Positions 1 to 5,659 of a DNA stretch of 5,735 nt are shown piece by piece; the first letter of the stretch is position 1; each line of letters starts with the position of its first letter. Both the position numbers and the translations under genes were made by a program. The DNA is taken from contig CALJLC010000096.1 in NCBI GenBank assembly GCA_937982605.1, positions 1-5,735 on the forward strand, read 5' to 3'. The DNA is from an uncultured Gemmatimonadales bacterium (GTDB lineage Bacteria > Gemmatimonadota > Gemmatimonadetes > Longimicrobiales > Gaopeijiaceae). The notes beneath the pieces were generated by a model. The model saw nothing but the letters and a program-made list of their open reading frames with translations, was not told the DNA's origin and made no database searches.

Positions 1-32
1 GTATGAAAATGCCTGCGGCTACGCCACCTTCT

Positions 33-494
33 TCAACGTCCCTCGACGGCGGCAACCACGATCACCCCCTCCCCCCCCGCCCGGTTCCCGGTGAGGCGGT
101 ACGGATACCGACCCGGCGGCGCGTCCGCGAAGGTCAGGACGAAGCGGGCTCCGCGCTGGAGCAGCGGCGGTGAGTGAGCCTGACCCGTCCGCTCCAGGTA
201 GCTCCGCGCGGCCCCCGCGGCGGCCTCCAGGTCGAAGGCGACCTCGTGCACCATCCAGTCGTCCGAGACGAGCTGCACCAGATCCCCGGGCAGCACCTCG
301 AGGGAGTCGGGGTCCGCCCGCTCGCCCTCCGCGGTGCTGAGCAGCACGGTGTGGACCCGGTCGTCGTCGGTGAGCCCGAGCTCGGCGCGGAGCTGGGCGT
401 CCGGGAGCAGGTCCGGGTCGCGCTCCTCGCACGCGGCCGCGGTCAGCAGCGTCGCGAGCACCAGGGCGAGCCGGGCACGGGGCACGGCGGTCAC
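33..494 (-). CDS. Predicted lipoprotein with a cupredoxin-like domain lacking most copper ligands
   Basis: A 153-aa protein. I chose the GTG start at 494 because it places a hydrophobic segment (residues 9-21) near the N-terminus, ending in LTAAAC with Cys22 as the likely lipidated residue. The lipobox is imperfect, with Ala rather than Leu at -3. Starting further upstream adds 32 Arg/Gly-rich residues that overlap the preceding gene. GGGAGGG lies about 12 nt upstream of this GTG. Residues 65-148 read like a plastocyanin-type beta sandwich: LEVLPGDLVQL, then WMVHEVAF, then a GARFVLTF strand, then PPGRYPYRL and a final GEGVIVVA strand. His83 matches the first type-1 copper ligand. The places expected for Cys, His and Met (C-x2-H-x4-M spacing) hold Leu134, Asn137 and Glu142, so type-1 copper binding is unlikely. 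By inference it is membrane-anchored outside the cytoplasm. It is the last gene of a three-gene minus-strand run, 31 nt after the zinc-ribbon gene. Function unknown. Confidence 0.75.
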   Translation of the reverse strand: MTAVPRARLALVLATLLTAAACEERDPDLLPDAQLRAELGLTDDDRVHTVLLSTAEGERADPDSLEVLPGDLVQLVSDDWMVHEVAFDLEAAAGAARSYLERTGQAHSPPLLQRGARFVLTFADAPPGRYPYRLTGNRAGGEGVIVVAAVEGR

Positions 495-525
495 GCGCCC
501 GAGCGACCCTCCCGACGAACCGCGG

Positions 526-1410
526 TCAAGCGGTCGCCTCGGTCCCGCACGTCGGGCAGAAGTGCCAGGCCGATTCGAGCGTCGTCCCACACGCCGAGCA
601 CCCCACGACCCGGAGGTCGATGCCGCAGAACGGGCAGAAGTTCACCTCGTCCAGGTCGGGGAGCGCCGAGCGGCACGACCGGCAGCGCGCCTCCTGGCCG
701 CCGGACGGAGGCGCGGGCTCCTCGACGAACTCGGGCGCGAGGGGCGGACGGTGCGCGGCGGGCACCGGGATCTCCTCCTGCACGGAGCCCCCGGTGGACG
801 CGGACGCCATGATCGGGACGGTGACCTCGGGCGCCGCATGCCCGGAGCGCGGGGTCACGGCGGGCGCCGACGCCGACCCGGCGCGCGACGGGGCGGTGGA
901 CGCGGGCGCGCCCGCCTCGGCGAGCGGGGCGGCGGCGAAGATGTCGACCCCCGGCGGGACGATGCCGAGGCCGGCCGTCTCCTCGGAGGGCGCCAGCTCC
1001 GCCATGGTGACGGGGTCGTCGGCCTCGAGCTCCCGCACGAGGTCGGGGAGCTGATCCATCGCGGCGGCCGAGAGGTCGAGGTACGCCTGGTTGAGCCGGA
1101 CGTCGACCGCAGCGAACTCGCGATAGATGCCCGTGTTGGGGTGTGTCGACTCGAGCTCGGCCCTCAGATCCCGGAGCGCCGGCTCGGAGTCGAGAATGAG
1201 GTAGCCGCCTTCGCCGGCGAGCAGTCGAACGAGCGCGTCCTCGTAGTCCCCGTTCATCTCGACGCCGATCCGGTCCCGGTGCGAGCTGTACGGCACGAGG
1301 TTCTGGTAGATCTCGGCGACGGTGAAGGAGGACGTCAGGTAGTCCGGACGCTGCGTCTGGATCTCCTCGATCAGCGCCCGGTGGAAGCGCTCCAGCACCT
1401 GACTCGACAC
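526..1410 (-). CDS. Hypothetical protein with C-terminal double zinc ribbon
   Basis: A 294-aa protein in three parts. Residues 1 to about 140 form a mostly helical, charged region (for example IYQNLVPYSSHRDRIGVEMN and a following LVRLLAGEGGYLIL) that I do not recognise. Residues about 145-240 are a low-complexity Ala/Pro/Ser/Glu linker, probably disordered. Residues 243-288 carry four CxxC knuckles (C243/C246, C259/C262, C271/C274, C285/C288). Sequential pairing would make two zinc ribbons, as in the double zinc ribbon (DZR) type. The GTG start at 1410 is well supported: GAGGAG sits 5 nt upstream, and the stop of the TPR gene is only 2 nt away, so translation is probably coupled. Reading further upstream would run antiparallel-frame sequence through the TPR gene. 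There is no signal peptide or membrane segment, so it is probably cytoplasmic. The zinc ribbons could bind protein or nucleic acid; the sequence does not decide which. The upstream partner suggests a protein-assembly role, which is inference. Confidence 0.85.
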   Translation of the reverse strand: MSSQVLERFHRALIEEIQTQRPDYLTSSFTVAEIYQNLVPYSSHRDRIGVEMNGDYEDALVRLLAGEGGYLILDSEPALRDLRAELESTHPNTGIYREFAAVDVRLNQAYLDLSAAAMDQLPDLVRELEADDPVTMAELAPSEETAGLGIVPPGVDIFAAAPLAEAGAPASTAPSRAGSASAPAVTPRSGHAAPEVTVPIMASASTGGSVQEEIPVPAAHRPPLAPEFVEEPAPPSGGQEARCRSCRSALPDLDEVNFCPFCGIDLRVVGCSACGTTLESAWHFCPTCGTEATA

Positions 1411-1412
1411 GG

Positions 1413-2513
1413 CTACTCCTCGACCTCGAGCCGGATCAGACCCGCGGCGACCGCGGCGCGCAGGAACGACTCGGGGTCGGAGAAGGGGATCTCCACGCCC
1501 TCCTGCTCGTGCCAGCGCTCGGCGAGCCGCCGCATGTACTGCGGGAGCGTTTCGTGCGAGAAGCCGGCGTGGTCGCGCATCTGCCGGACGATCTCCGTCC
1601 AGTCCCCGCGGAGCAGATGACCGTCGAGCAGCCGGACGTGCTGCACCTCGGCGTCCTCCGAGCCGCGCTCGAAGAGCTCGAGCTGGCGCGGGTCGAAGTA
1701 GCCGTGCGGGTCCGCCGAGCCCATGCGCGACTCGACGTCGGCGAGCAGGCGATCGATCGGATCGTCGAGCTCCTCGAGCTCCCGGAGCCGCTGCTCCCAC
1801 GGGGCCAGCCGGGGGTCGCCGGAGTCCAGGTGCCAGAGCGTCCGCTTGAGCTCCATGAGCCGCCACACCGCGAGCGGATCCCAGTGCTCCTGGGGCGGGA
1901 CCCGCTCCAGCTCCCGCAGCGCGCCCTCCCAGTCTCCGCGGTCGTAGAGCAGATGGCCGAGGTAGACGCGCGCCTCGTGGAGATCGGCGTCAATGCGGAG
2001 CGCGCGGCGGATCTGCCGGCCCGCGCCGACCTCGTCGCCGAGCCGGTGCAGGGCGTAACCGAGCGACGCCGCGGCCTCCGCGCTGTCCGGGCGGCTGGCG
2101 GCGGCGCGCGCGAAGATGTCCCGGCAGTCGCCGTACATGGCGGCCCGGTAGAGCGCGCGCCCCATCGTGAGCATGAGCTCGATGTCGTCGTCGAAGCCCA
2201 TCGAGGCCACGGTGCCGAAGAGGCGCAGCGCCTGGTCCCGCTCCCCGAAGCGGAGGAGCGTCTCCCCCAGGCCCACGAGGGCGTCCTCGTGCCCCGGATC
2301 GAGCACGACGGCCCGCTCGAAGGCGTGTCGCGCCCACGCGTACTCTTCGCGGGCGAGGCGGGCGTACCCCAGGCCGACGTAGAGATCGACGGCGTTGGGG
2401 TAGAGCGCGAGACCCTCCTTGAGCATCTCGAGGGCGCCGTCGTAGTCGCCGTCGTTGTAGAGCTTGTGAGCCTGCTCGTCGTATTCCTCTGAACTGAGGA
2501 ACCCTTCGGGCAT
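1413..2513 (-). CDS. Tetratricopeptide repeat (TPR) protein
   Basis: A 366-aa protein. About the first 215 residues are tandem 34-residue TPR units. The clearest are AHKLYNDGDYDGALEMLKEG (from residue 15), LGYARLAREEYAWARHAFER (next unit) and a later LGHLLYDRGDWEGALREL. About six repeats are visible, with the usual small residue/Gly/Tyr/Ala pattern and a Pro near each unit end. The remaining C-terminal part, about 150 residues, is charged and helical, ends in EVEE, and is not a known domain to me. I chose ATG 2513 over the upstream ATG at 2594 because the repeat domain begins right after it and the extra 27 residues look non-native. The ribosome binding site is weak (AGAG about 10 nt upstream). 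There is no signal peptide, so it is likely a cytoplasmic scaffold for protein-protein contacts. It leads the run TPR, double zinc ribbon, cupredoxin lipoprotein. Partners are unknown. Confidence 0.9.
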   Translation of the reverse strand: MPEGFLSSEEYDEQAHKLYNDGDYDGALEMLKEGLALYPNAVDLYVGLGYARLAREEYAWARHAFERAVVLDPGHEDALVGLGETLLRFGERDQALRLFGTVASMGFDDDIELMLTMGRALYRAAMYGDCRDIFARAAASRPDSAEAAASLGYALHRLGDEVGAGRQIRRALRIDADLHEARVYLGHLLYDRGDWEGALRELERVPPQEHWDPLAVWRLMELKRTLWHLDSGDPRLAPWEQRLRELEELDDPIDRLLADVESRMGSADPHGYFDPRQLELFERGSEDAEVQHVRLLDGHLLRGDWTEIVRQMRDHAGFSHETLPQYMRRLAERWHEQEGVEIPFSDPESFLRAAVAAGLIRLEVEE

Positions 2514-2549
2514 GTGGAGGTCTCTACGTGATTCGTGGGTGACCGCGGG

Positions 2550-2565
2550 CCCCGTCTCGACGGGG
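2550..2565 (-). promoter_or_regulatory. Hairpin in the leader of the TPR gene
   Basis: CCCCGT and ACGGGG form a perfect 6-bp stem around a 4-nt loop, 37-52 nt upstream of the TPR start codon. No run of T follows on either strand, so it is not a standard terminator. It may only reflect GC-rich sequence, or it may fold in the mRNA leader. Confidence 0.25.
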
Positions 2566-2583
2566 TGGCCCCGGGCCGCGCTC

Positions 2584-2617
2584 AACGCCCCCAACGTAAT
2601 GCGGGCGTCGGGGCGTT
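2584..2617. repeat. Inverted repeat AACGCCCC / GGGGCGTT upstream of the TPR gene
   Basis: Two perfect 8-bp arms (2584-2591 and 2610-2617) are separated by 18 bp. They lie in the 146-nt gap between the 112-aa gene and the TPR gene, 71-104 nt upstream of the TPR start. The arm spacing puts equivalent arm positions about 26 bp apart, which would suit a dimeric regulator. There is no T tract, so a terminator is unlikely. I see no clear -35/-10 pair in this gap, so it is open whether the TPR operon has its own promoter here. Confidence 0.35.
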
Positions 2618-2659
2618 ACCAGACTGTTCGCGGCGCGGTTCGCAAGCGGATCGGGCGCC

Positions 2660-2998
2660 TCAGGCGCGCGCGTACGCCACGCCGCAGGCGCGGCAGACGA
2701 GATCCTTGCCGGCGCGCTCCAGCCGCGTGCCCGATCCGTGGCGGGGGCAGTCGGGCTCGGAGCCGGACTCGAGCTCGTCCTTGACCTTCTTGCGCTCGGT
2801 CCGGGTGGCCTTGGGAATCTGGAGCTCGTAGCGCAGGGAGGAGACGCTGCACTCGAAGATGGCGAGCGCCGAGCCGTCCTCGGCGGGCCGAACGCCCAGG
2901 AGCATCAGGAAGCCGCCGTTCGGCGAGGGGATCTGCTGCCCCGCGTAGAGGAGCTTCAGGAGCTGCTTCTCGTTGTCCAGCTGCAGCACGTCGGCCAC
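2660..2998 (-). CDS. Small hypothetical protein with C-terminal CxxH/CxxC zinc ribbon
   Basis: A 112-aa protein. Residues 1-65 look like a compact alpha/beta fold: a helical start (LDNEKQLLKLLYAGQQIP), then FLMLLGV and ALAIFECSVSSLRYELQIP strands. A Lys/Arg/Glu-rich helix follows (about 66-78). The C-terminus has C84-x2-H87 and C102-x2-C105, a zinc-ribbon arrangement. I chose GTG 2998 because AAGGGGGG lies about 6 nt upstream. ATG 3019 in the same frame adds 7 residues (MREGGRG) but has a poorer binding site. A sigma70-like promoter lies at 3090-3117, giving a leader of about 80 nt. The stop codon forms the loop of a short GCGCC/GGCGC hairpin, but no T tract follows, so read-through to the TPR gene is possible. 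Cytoplasmic, with no membrane segment. The family is unknown to me and the zinc binding is inferred. Confidence 0.8.
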   Translation of the reverse strand: MADVLQLDNEKQLLKLLYAGQQIPSPNGGFLMLLGVRPAEDGSALAIFECSVSSLRYELQIPKATRTERKKVKDELESGSEPDCPRHGSGTRLERAGKDLVCRACGVAYARA

Positions 2999-3089
2999 GC
3001 CTCGCCCCCCTTCGCGCATCCCGGCGTCCCACGGGAGATCGGACCGAAACCGCGGCCCCACTCCCGACGCGGGACAAAAAGTGGGCGCA

Positions 3090-3117
3090 ATAATACAGCA
3101 ATCGCCCTTCGCGTCAA
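3090..3117 (-). promoter_or_regulatory. Sigma70-like promoter for the 112-aa zinc-ribbon gene
   Basis: On the minus strand TTGACG (3112-3117) and TATTAT (3090-3095) are separated by 16 nt, a close match to the bacterial housekeeping consensus. It stands out in a window of about 70% GC. The predicted start of transcription is near 3083, giving a leader of about 80 nt before GTG 2998. It lies about 20 nt downstream of the terminator of the 90-aa gene, which fits a new transcription unit starting here. Confidence 0.7.
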
Positions 3118-3135
3118 CGGCGTCGCCGAGGCGAC

Positions 3136-3167
3136 AAGAAAAAGGGGCGCGGGGCGCCTCGCGCCCC
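3136..3167 (-). terminator. Rho-independent terminator of the 90-aa gene
   Basis: In the minus-strand transcript GGGGCGCG and CGCGCCCC form a perfect 8-bp stem (3160-3167 with 3144-3151) around an 8-nt loop. It is followed directly by TTTTTCTT (3136-3143). It sits about 31 nt after the stop codon of the 90-aa gene. This is the clearest terminator in the window, and it supports the minus strand as the coding strand for that gene. Confidence 0.8.
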
Positions 3168-3198
3168 CGCCCCCTTCGGCCCTGGACCTCCGGTCGGA

Positions 3199-3471
3199 TC
3201 AGGCGACCGGCACGTCCTCCATCGTCTTGGCGGTGTTGGCCGAGCCGTGCGCGATGGCCGGCTTGCAGAAGCGGATCCCGATCTCGTGCAGGCTCTGCAG
3301 GTCGGAATCCGTCAAATCGGGATAGCGCTCCCCGATGTAATCGATCGTCTCGTCCATCCAGTGACGCTGGTCTTCCTCGGCGGCCTGAAGGACACCGCAG
3401 CGGTGGACGTGGCTGAACAGCTCGTCGCGCGCGCGGTCCAAGAGTTTCTCGTGGGACAAATGGCCCTCCAT
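3199..3471 (-). CDS. Small His/Cys-rich hypothetical protein
   Basis: A 90-aa soluble protein that I cannot assign to a family. It is mainly helical and acidic, with seven His and two Cys: His21, His23 and Cys25 (HVHRC), His37, His62, Cys69 (FCKP) and His75 are the central ones. This pattern could bind a metal or cofactor, but no known motif matches. The ATG at 3471 is the only ATG before an in-frame stop upstream, yet its binding site is poor (AGG directly abutting it). A TTG at 3459 has GGAGGG 4 nt upstream and may be the true start, giving 86 aa. Support for coding on this strand comes from the terminator at 3136-3167. An open frame of similar length on the plus strand also looks protein-like but lacks such signals. 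GC is slightly lower than in the neighbours. It is transcribed divergently from hyuB. Confidence 0.7.
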   Translation of the reverse strand: MEGHLSHEKLLDRARDELFSHVHRCGVLQAAEEDQRHWMDETIDYIGERYPDLTDSDLQSLHEIGIRFCKPAIAHGSANTAKTMEDVPVA

Positions 3472-3532
3472 CCTGAGTTCGTCTGCGAGCGCGCCTGCGG
3501 CGCCTCGGGGGTCGTGCTATGGGCTTCAGCCA

Positions 3533-3559
3533 TATAACGTAACGCCGAATTCGATTCGG
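3533..3559 (+). promoter_or_regulatory. Divergent control region with inverted repeat upstream of hyuB-like gene
   Basis: The gap between the 90-aa gene and the hyuB-like gene (3472-3575) is AT-richer than its surroundings at 3530-3565. TATAAC (3533-3538) is a possible plus-strand -10 box, but no good -35 box lies at the proper distance. CCGAAT-TCG-ATTCGG (3545-3559) is a perfect 6-bp inverted repeat with a 3-bp centre, placed just downstream of that box and 16 nt before the start codon. That is a position where a bound repressor could block transcription. The promoter and operator roles are inferred from position. Confidence 0.4.
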
Positions 3560-3575
3560 ATAAACTGGAGCATTC

Positions 3576-5177
3576 GTGTCACGATCGGGTGTCCCCGGAG
3601 CCGTCGAGCTCGAGGTCTTCCGGCACCTCTTCACCGCCCTCGCCGAGGAGATGGGCGCCGCTCTGAAACGGGCCTCCTTCTCGCCGAACATCAAGGAACG
3701 GCGCGACTATTCGTGCGCGCTCTTCAACCCGCAGGGCGCGGCGGTGAGCCTGGGCGACCACATGCCCGTGCACCTCGGCGCGATGCCGATGAGCGTGGAG
3801 GCCGCGCTCGCCGAGCTCGGCACCCTGCACCCCGGGGACGTCGTCTGCCTGAACGACCCCTTCCGGGGCGGCACGCACCTCCCCGACATCACGCTCATCT
3901 CCGCCGTGCACGACGCGGACGAGCACCTCCTCGGCTACGTCGCCTCGCGCGCGCACCACAGCGACGTCGGCGGCTCCACGCCGGGCTCGATGCCGCTGGC
4001 GCGCGAGATCTTCGAGGAGGGGGTGCGCATCCCCCCGGTGCGGCTCTGGAGCCGCGGCGTCCGCAACGACGACCTCTGGCGCACGCTGCTGGCCAACGTG
4101 CGCACCCCGGTCGAGCGGGCGGGTGACCTCGACGCCCAGCTCGCGGCGCTGCACACGGGAACGGCGCGCCTGCTCGAGATCGCCGAGCGGCGCGGCGTGG
4201 ACGAGACGCTCGCGGCCATGGACGGTCTCATCGAGTACGCCGACCGACTCGTCCAGGCGGGGCTGGCCCGGATCCCCGACGGCGTATGGGAGGCCGAGGA
4301 CTTCATCGAGGACGACGGCTTCGGATCCGGCCCGGTGCCGATCCGCGCGCGGCTCGAGCTGCGGGGCTCCGCCCTGACGATCGACTTCACCGGGACGGCG
4401 CCGCAGGTGCCCGGCGGAGTCAACGCGGTGGCGGCCATCACTTCCTCGGCGACCCGGTACGTGGTGCGGTGCGTCGTCGAGGCGCTCCTCGGCGAGCCGC
4501 TCCCGGCGGGCGGCGGGTCGATGAGCGCGGTCTCGCTCGTGCTCCCCGACGGCTCGCTCGTCAACGCGAGGCTCCCGGCGTCGGTCGCCGCCGGCAACGT
4601 GGAGACGAGCCAGCGCATCACCGACGTGCTGCTGAGAGCGTTCGGCCTGGCGCTGCCCGACGTCATGCCGGCGCTCTCCCAGGGCACGATGAACAACACG
4701 ACGGTGGGCGGCGTCGACCCGCGTACCGGGGCGGCCTTCGCGTACTACGAGACCGTCGGGGGCGGGATGGGCGCCGGTCCGGGCCGCGACGGCCTCAGCG
4801 GCGTGCACGTGCACATGTCGAACTCGCTCAACACGCCGATCGAGGCGCTCGAGCACGCCTATCCGTTCCGCGTCACCGCCTACTCGATCCGCCGCGGCAC
4901 CGGCGGCGAGGGTCTGCACCGGGGCGGCGACGGCCTGCGCCGCGACCTCCAGCTGCTCGGAGCCGCGCGCGTGGCGCTCCTGTGCGAGCGCCGTACCGTC
5001 GGGCCCGCCGGCGCCCGAGGCGGCGCGGACGGCGCCCCGGGGGAAAACGTGCTGATCCGGGGCGGCATCGAGACACGACTGGACGGAAAGGCGACCTTCT
5101 TCGCCGAGGCGGGCGACGTGATCGGGATCCGTTCGCCGGGCGGCGGCGGATGGGGCGCACCGCCTTCTGCCTCCTGA
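3576..5177 (+). CDS. hyuB: Hydantoinase B / 5-oxoprolinase B-type protein (HyuB family)
   Basis: A 533-aa protein, full length for the Hydantoinase_B family (PF02538), which includes N-methylhydantoinase B, the B half of 5-oxoprolinase and the acetone carboxylase large subunit. Family motifs appear in order: SFSPNIKERRDYSCALFNP (34-52), GDHMPVHLGAM (60-70), NDPFRGGTHLPDITL (93-107), ASRAHHSDVGGSTPGSMP (123-140), NNTTVGG, YYETVGGGMGAG, SNSLNTPIEALEHAYPFRV, RRGTGGEGLHRGGDGL and a C-terminal RSPGGGGWGAP. His127 and Asp130 lie in the HHxD segment that is metal-binding in acetone carboxylase, so a metal site is plausible. Related enzymes hydrolyse hydantoins or 5-oxoproline with ATP, usually together with a HyuA partner that binds ATP. 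No hyuA is next to it here, so the substrate cannot be assigned. GTG 3576 is the start, with TGGAG 5 nt upstream. Probably cytoplasmic. A DUF6941-like gene follows after 31 nt. Confidence 0.93.
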   Translation: MSRSGVPGAVELEVFRHLFTALAEEMGAALKRASFSPNIKERRDYSCALFNPQGAAVSLGDHMPVHLGAMPMSVEAALAELGTLHPGDVVCLNDPFRGGTHLPDITLISAVHDADEHLLGYVASRAHHSDVGGSTPGSMPLAREIFEEGVRIPPVRLWSRGVRNDDLWRTLLANVRTPVERAGDLDAQLAALHTGTARLLEIAERRGVDETLAAMDGLIEYADRLVQAGLARIPDGVWEAEDFIEDDGFGSGPVPIRARLELRGSALTIDFTGTAPQVPGGVNAVAAITSSATRYVVRCVVEALLGEPLPAGGGSMSAVSLVLPDGSLVNARLPASVAAGNVETSQRITDVLLRAFGLALPDVMPALSQGTMNNTTVGGVDPRTGAAFAYYETVGGGMGAGPGRDGLSGVHVHMSNSLNTPIEALEHAYPFRVTAYSIRRGTGGEGLHRGGDGLRRDLQLLGAARVALLCERRTVGPAGARGGADGAPGENVLIRGGIETRLDGKATFFAEAGDVIGIRSPGGGGWGAPPSAS

Positions 5178-5208
5178 GCCCGCCGACTCCAGCCGAACCC
5201 GAGGATCC

Positions 5209-5625
5209 ATGAAGCTCCGCTTCGCCGCCGTATGCGACGACGCCCGGACGACGCCCGAGGGGCGCATCGACGTCCGGGGCGTCTTCCACGACCTCTCGGC
5301 GCCCGGCTTTCCCGCGCAGCAGGATCGACTGGTGCTCGTCCTGGTCCTCGAGTGGGGCCGAGAGGACCAGGGTCAGTACCGCTTCCGGGCCGACCTCGAG
5401 GACGAGGAGGGCAACGTCTCCCTCACCGTCGAAGGCGAGACCGAGGTGCACCGGCCCGAGCCGGGGCGGCCGCCAGTGCGGAGCCAGCTCGTCATGCCGA
5501 TGGAGGGGATCATCTTCCCCCACCCGGGCCAGTACACGTTCCGGCTGCGCGTGAAGGGCGCGACCTTCGACGGCCCGGGCATCTACCTACTCGAGGTGCC
5601 GGAGCCGGATGAGAACGGGTCGTGA
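5209..5625 (+). CDS. DUF6941-like hypothetical protein
   Basis: A 138-aa protein. The opening MKLRFAAVCDDARTTPEG, followed by IDVRGVFHDLSAPGFP and then LVLVLVLEWG, resembles small proteins described as the DUF6941 family. This is recognition by pattern, not a search result. The body looks all-beta, with alternating strands, an acidic patch (DLEDEEGN) and a late PHPGQYTFRLRV strand followed by GIYLLEVPEPDE. There is no signal peptide, membrane segment or catalytic motif, so a structural or binding role is more likely than catalysis. ATG 5209 is well supported, with GAGG 4 nt upstream. It lies 31 nt after the hyuB-like gene with no terminator between them, so they are probably cotranscribed, though a functional link is unproven. 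No intrinsic terminator is visible after its stop. Confidence 0.85.
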   Translation: MKLRFAAVCDDARTTPEGRIDVRGVFHDLSAPGFPAQQDRLVLVLVLEWGREDQGQYRFRADLEDEEGNVSLTVEGETEVHRPEPGRPPVRSQLVMPMEGIIFPHPGQYTFRLRVKGATFDGPGIYLLEVPEPDENGS

Positions 5626-5659
5626 CCGCCGCACGGGCCGGGAGCGCCGGGACGCGACG

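Noticed and set aside
1..32. Terminator or gene at the left edge, downstream of the cupredoxin gene
   Set aside because: There is a short TTTT on the minus strand, but no stable stem before it, and too little sequence to call a gene.
61..82. C-run (ccccctccccccccc) near the left edge as a repeat or slippage site
   Set aside because: It encodes Gly/Glu codons in frame within the end of the cupredoxin gene (the RAGGEGV segment), and the frame is intact there.
334..1620. A 428-codon open frame on the plus strand opposite the zinc-ribbon gene
   Set aside because: It spans three minus-strand genes and their junctions. Its product is low-complexity Arg/Gly-rich, while the minus strand encodes CxxC knuckles and TPR repeats.
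1509..2492. A 327-codon open frame on the plus strand opposite the TPR gene
   Set aside because: The minus strand carries regular TPR repeats. The plus product is a mirror frame without recognisable domains.
3247..3537. A plus-strand 96-codon frame opposite the 90-aa gene, with protein-like composition
   Set aside because: The intrinsic terminator at 3136-3167 faces the minus-strand gene, and the plus frame ends only 38 nt before hyuB without a clear ribosome binding site. Not fully excluded.
3019..3694. N-terminal extension of the 112-aa gene through the 90-aa gene and into hyuB
   Set aside because: The extension crosses a terminator, a promoter and a gene in another frame. The GTG at 2998 has a good ribosome binding site.
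3579..5267. A 562-codon open frame on the minus strand opposite the hyuB-like gene
   Set aside because: It runs antisense to a gene with clear family motifs throughout. Its Arg/His/Val/Gly-rich product is typical of antisense frames in GC-rich DNA.
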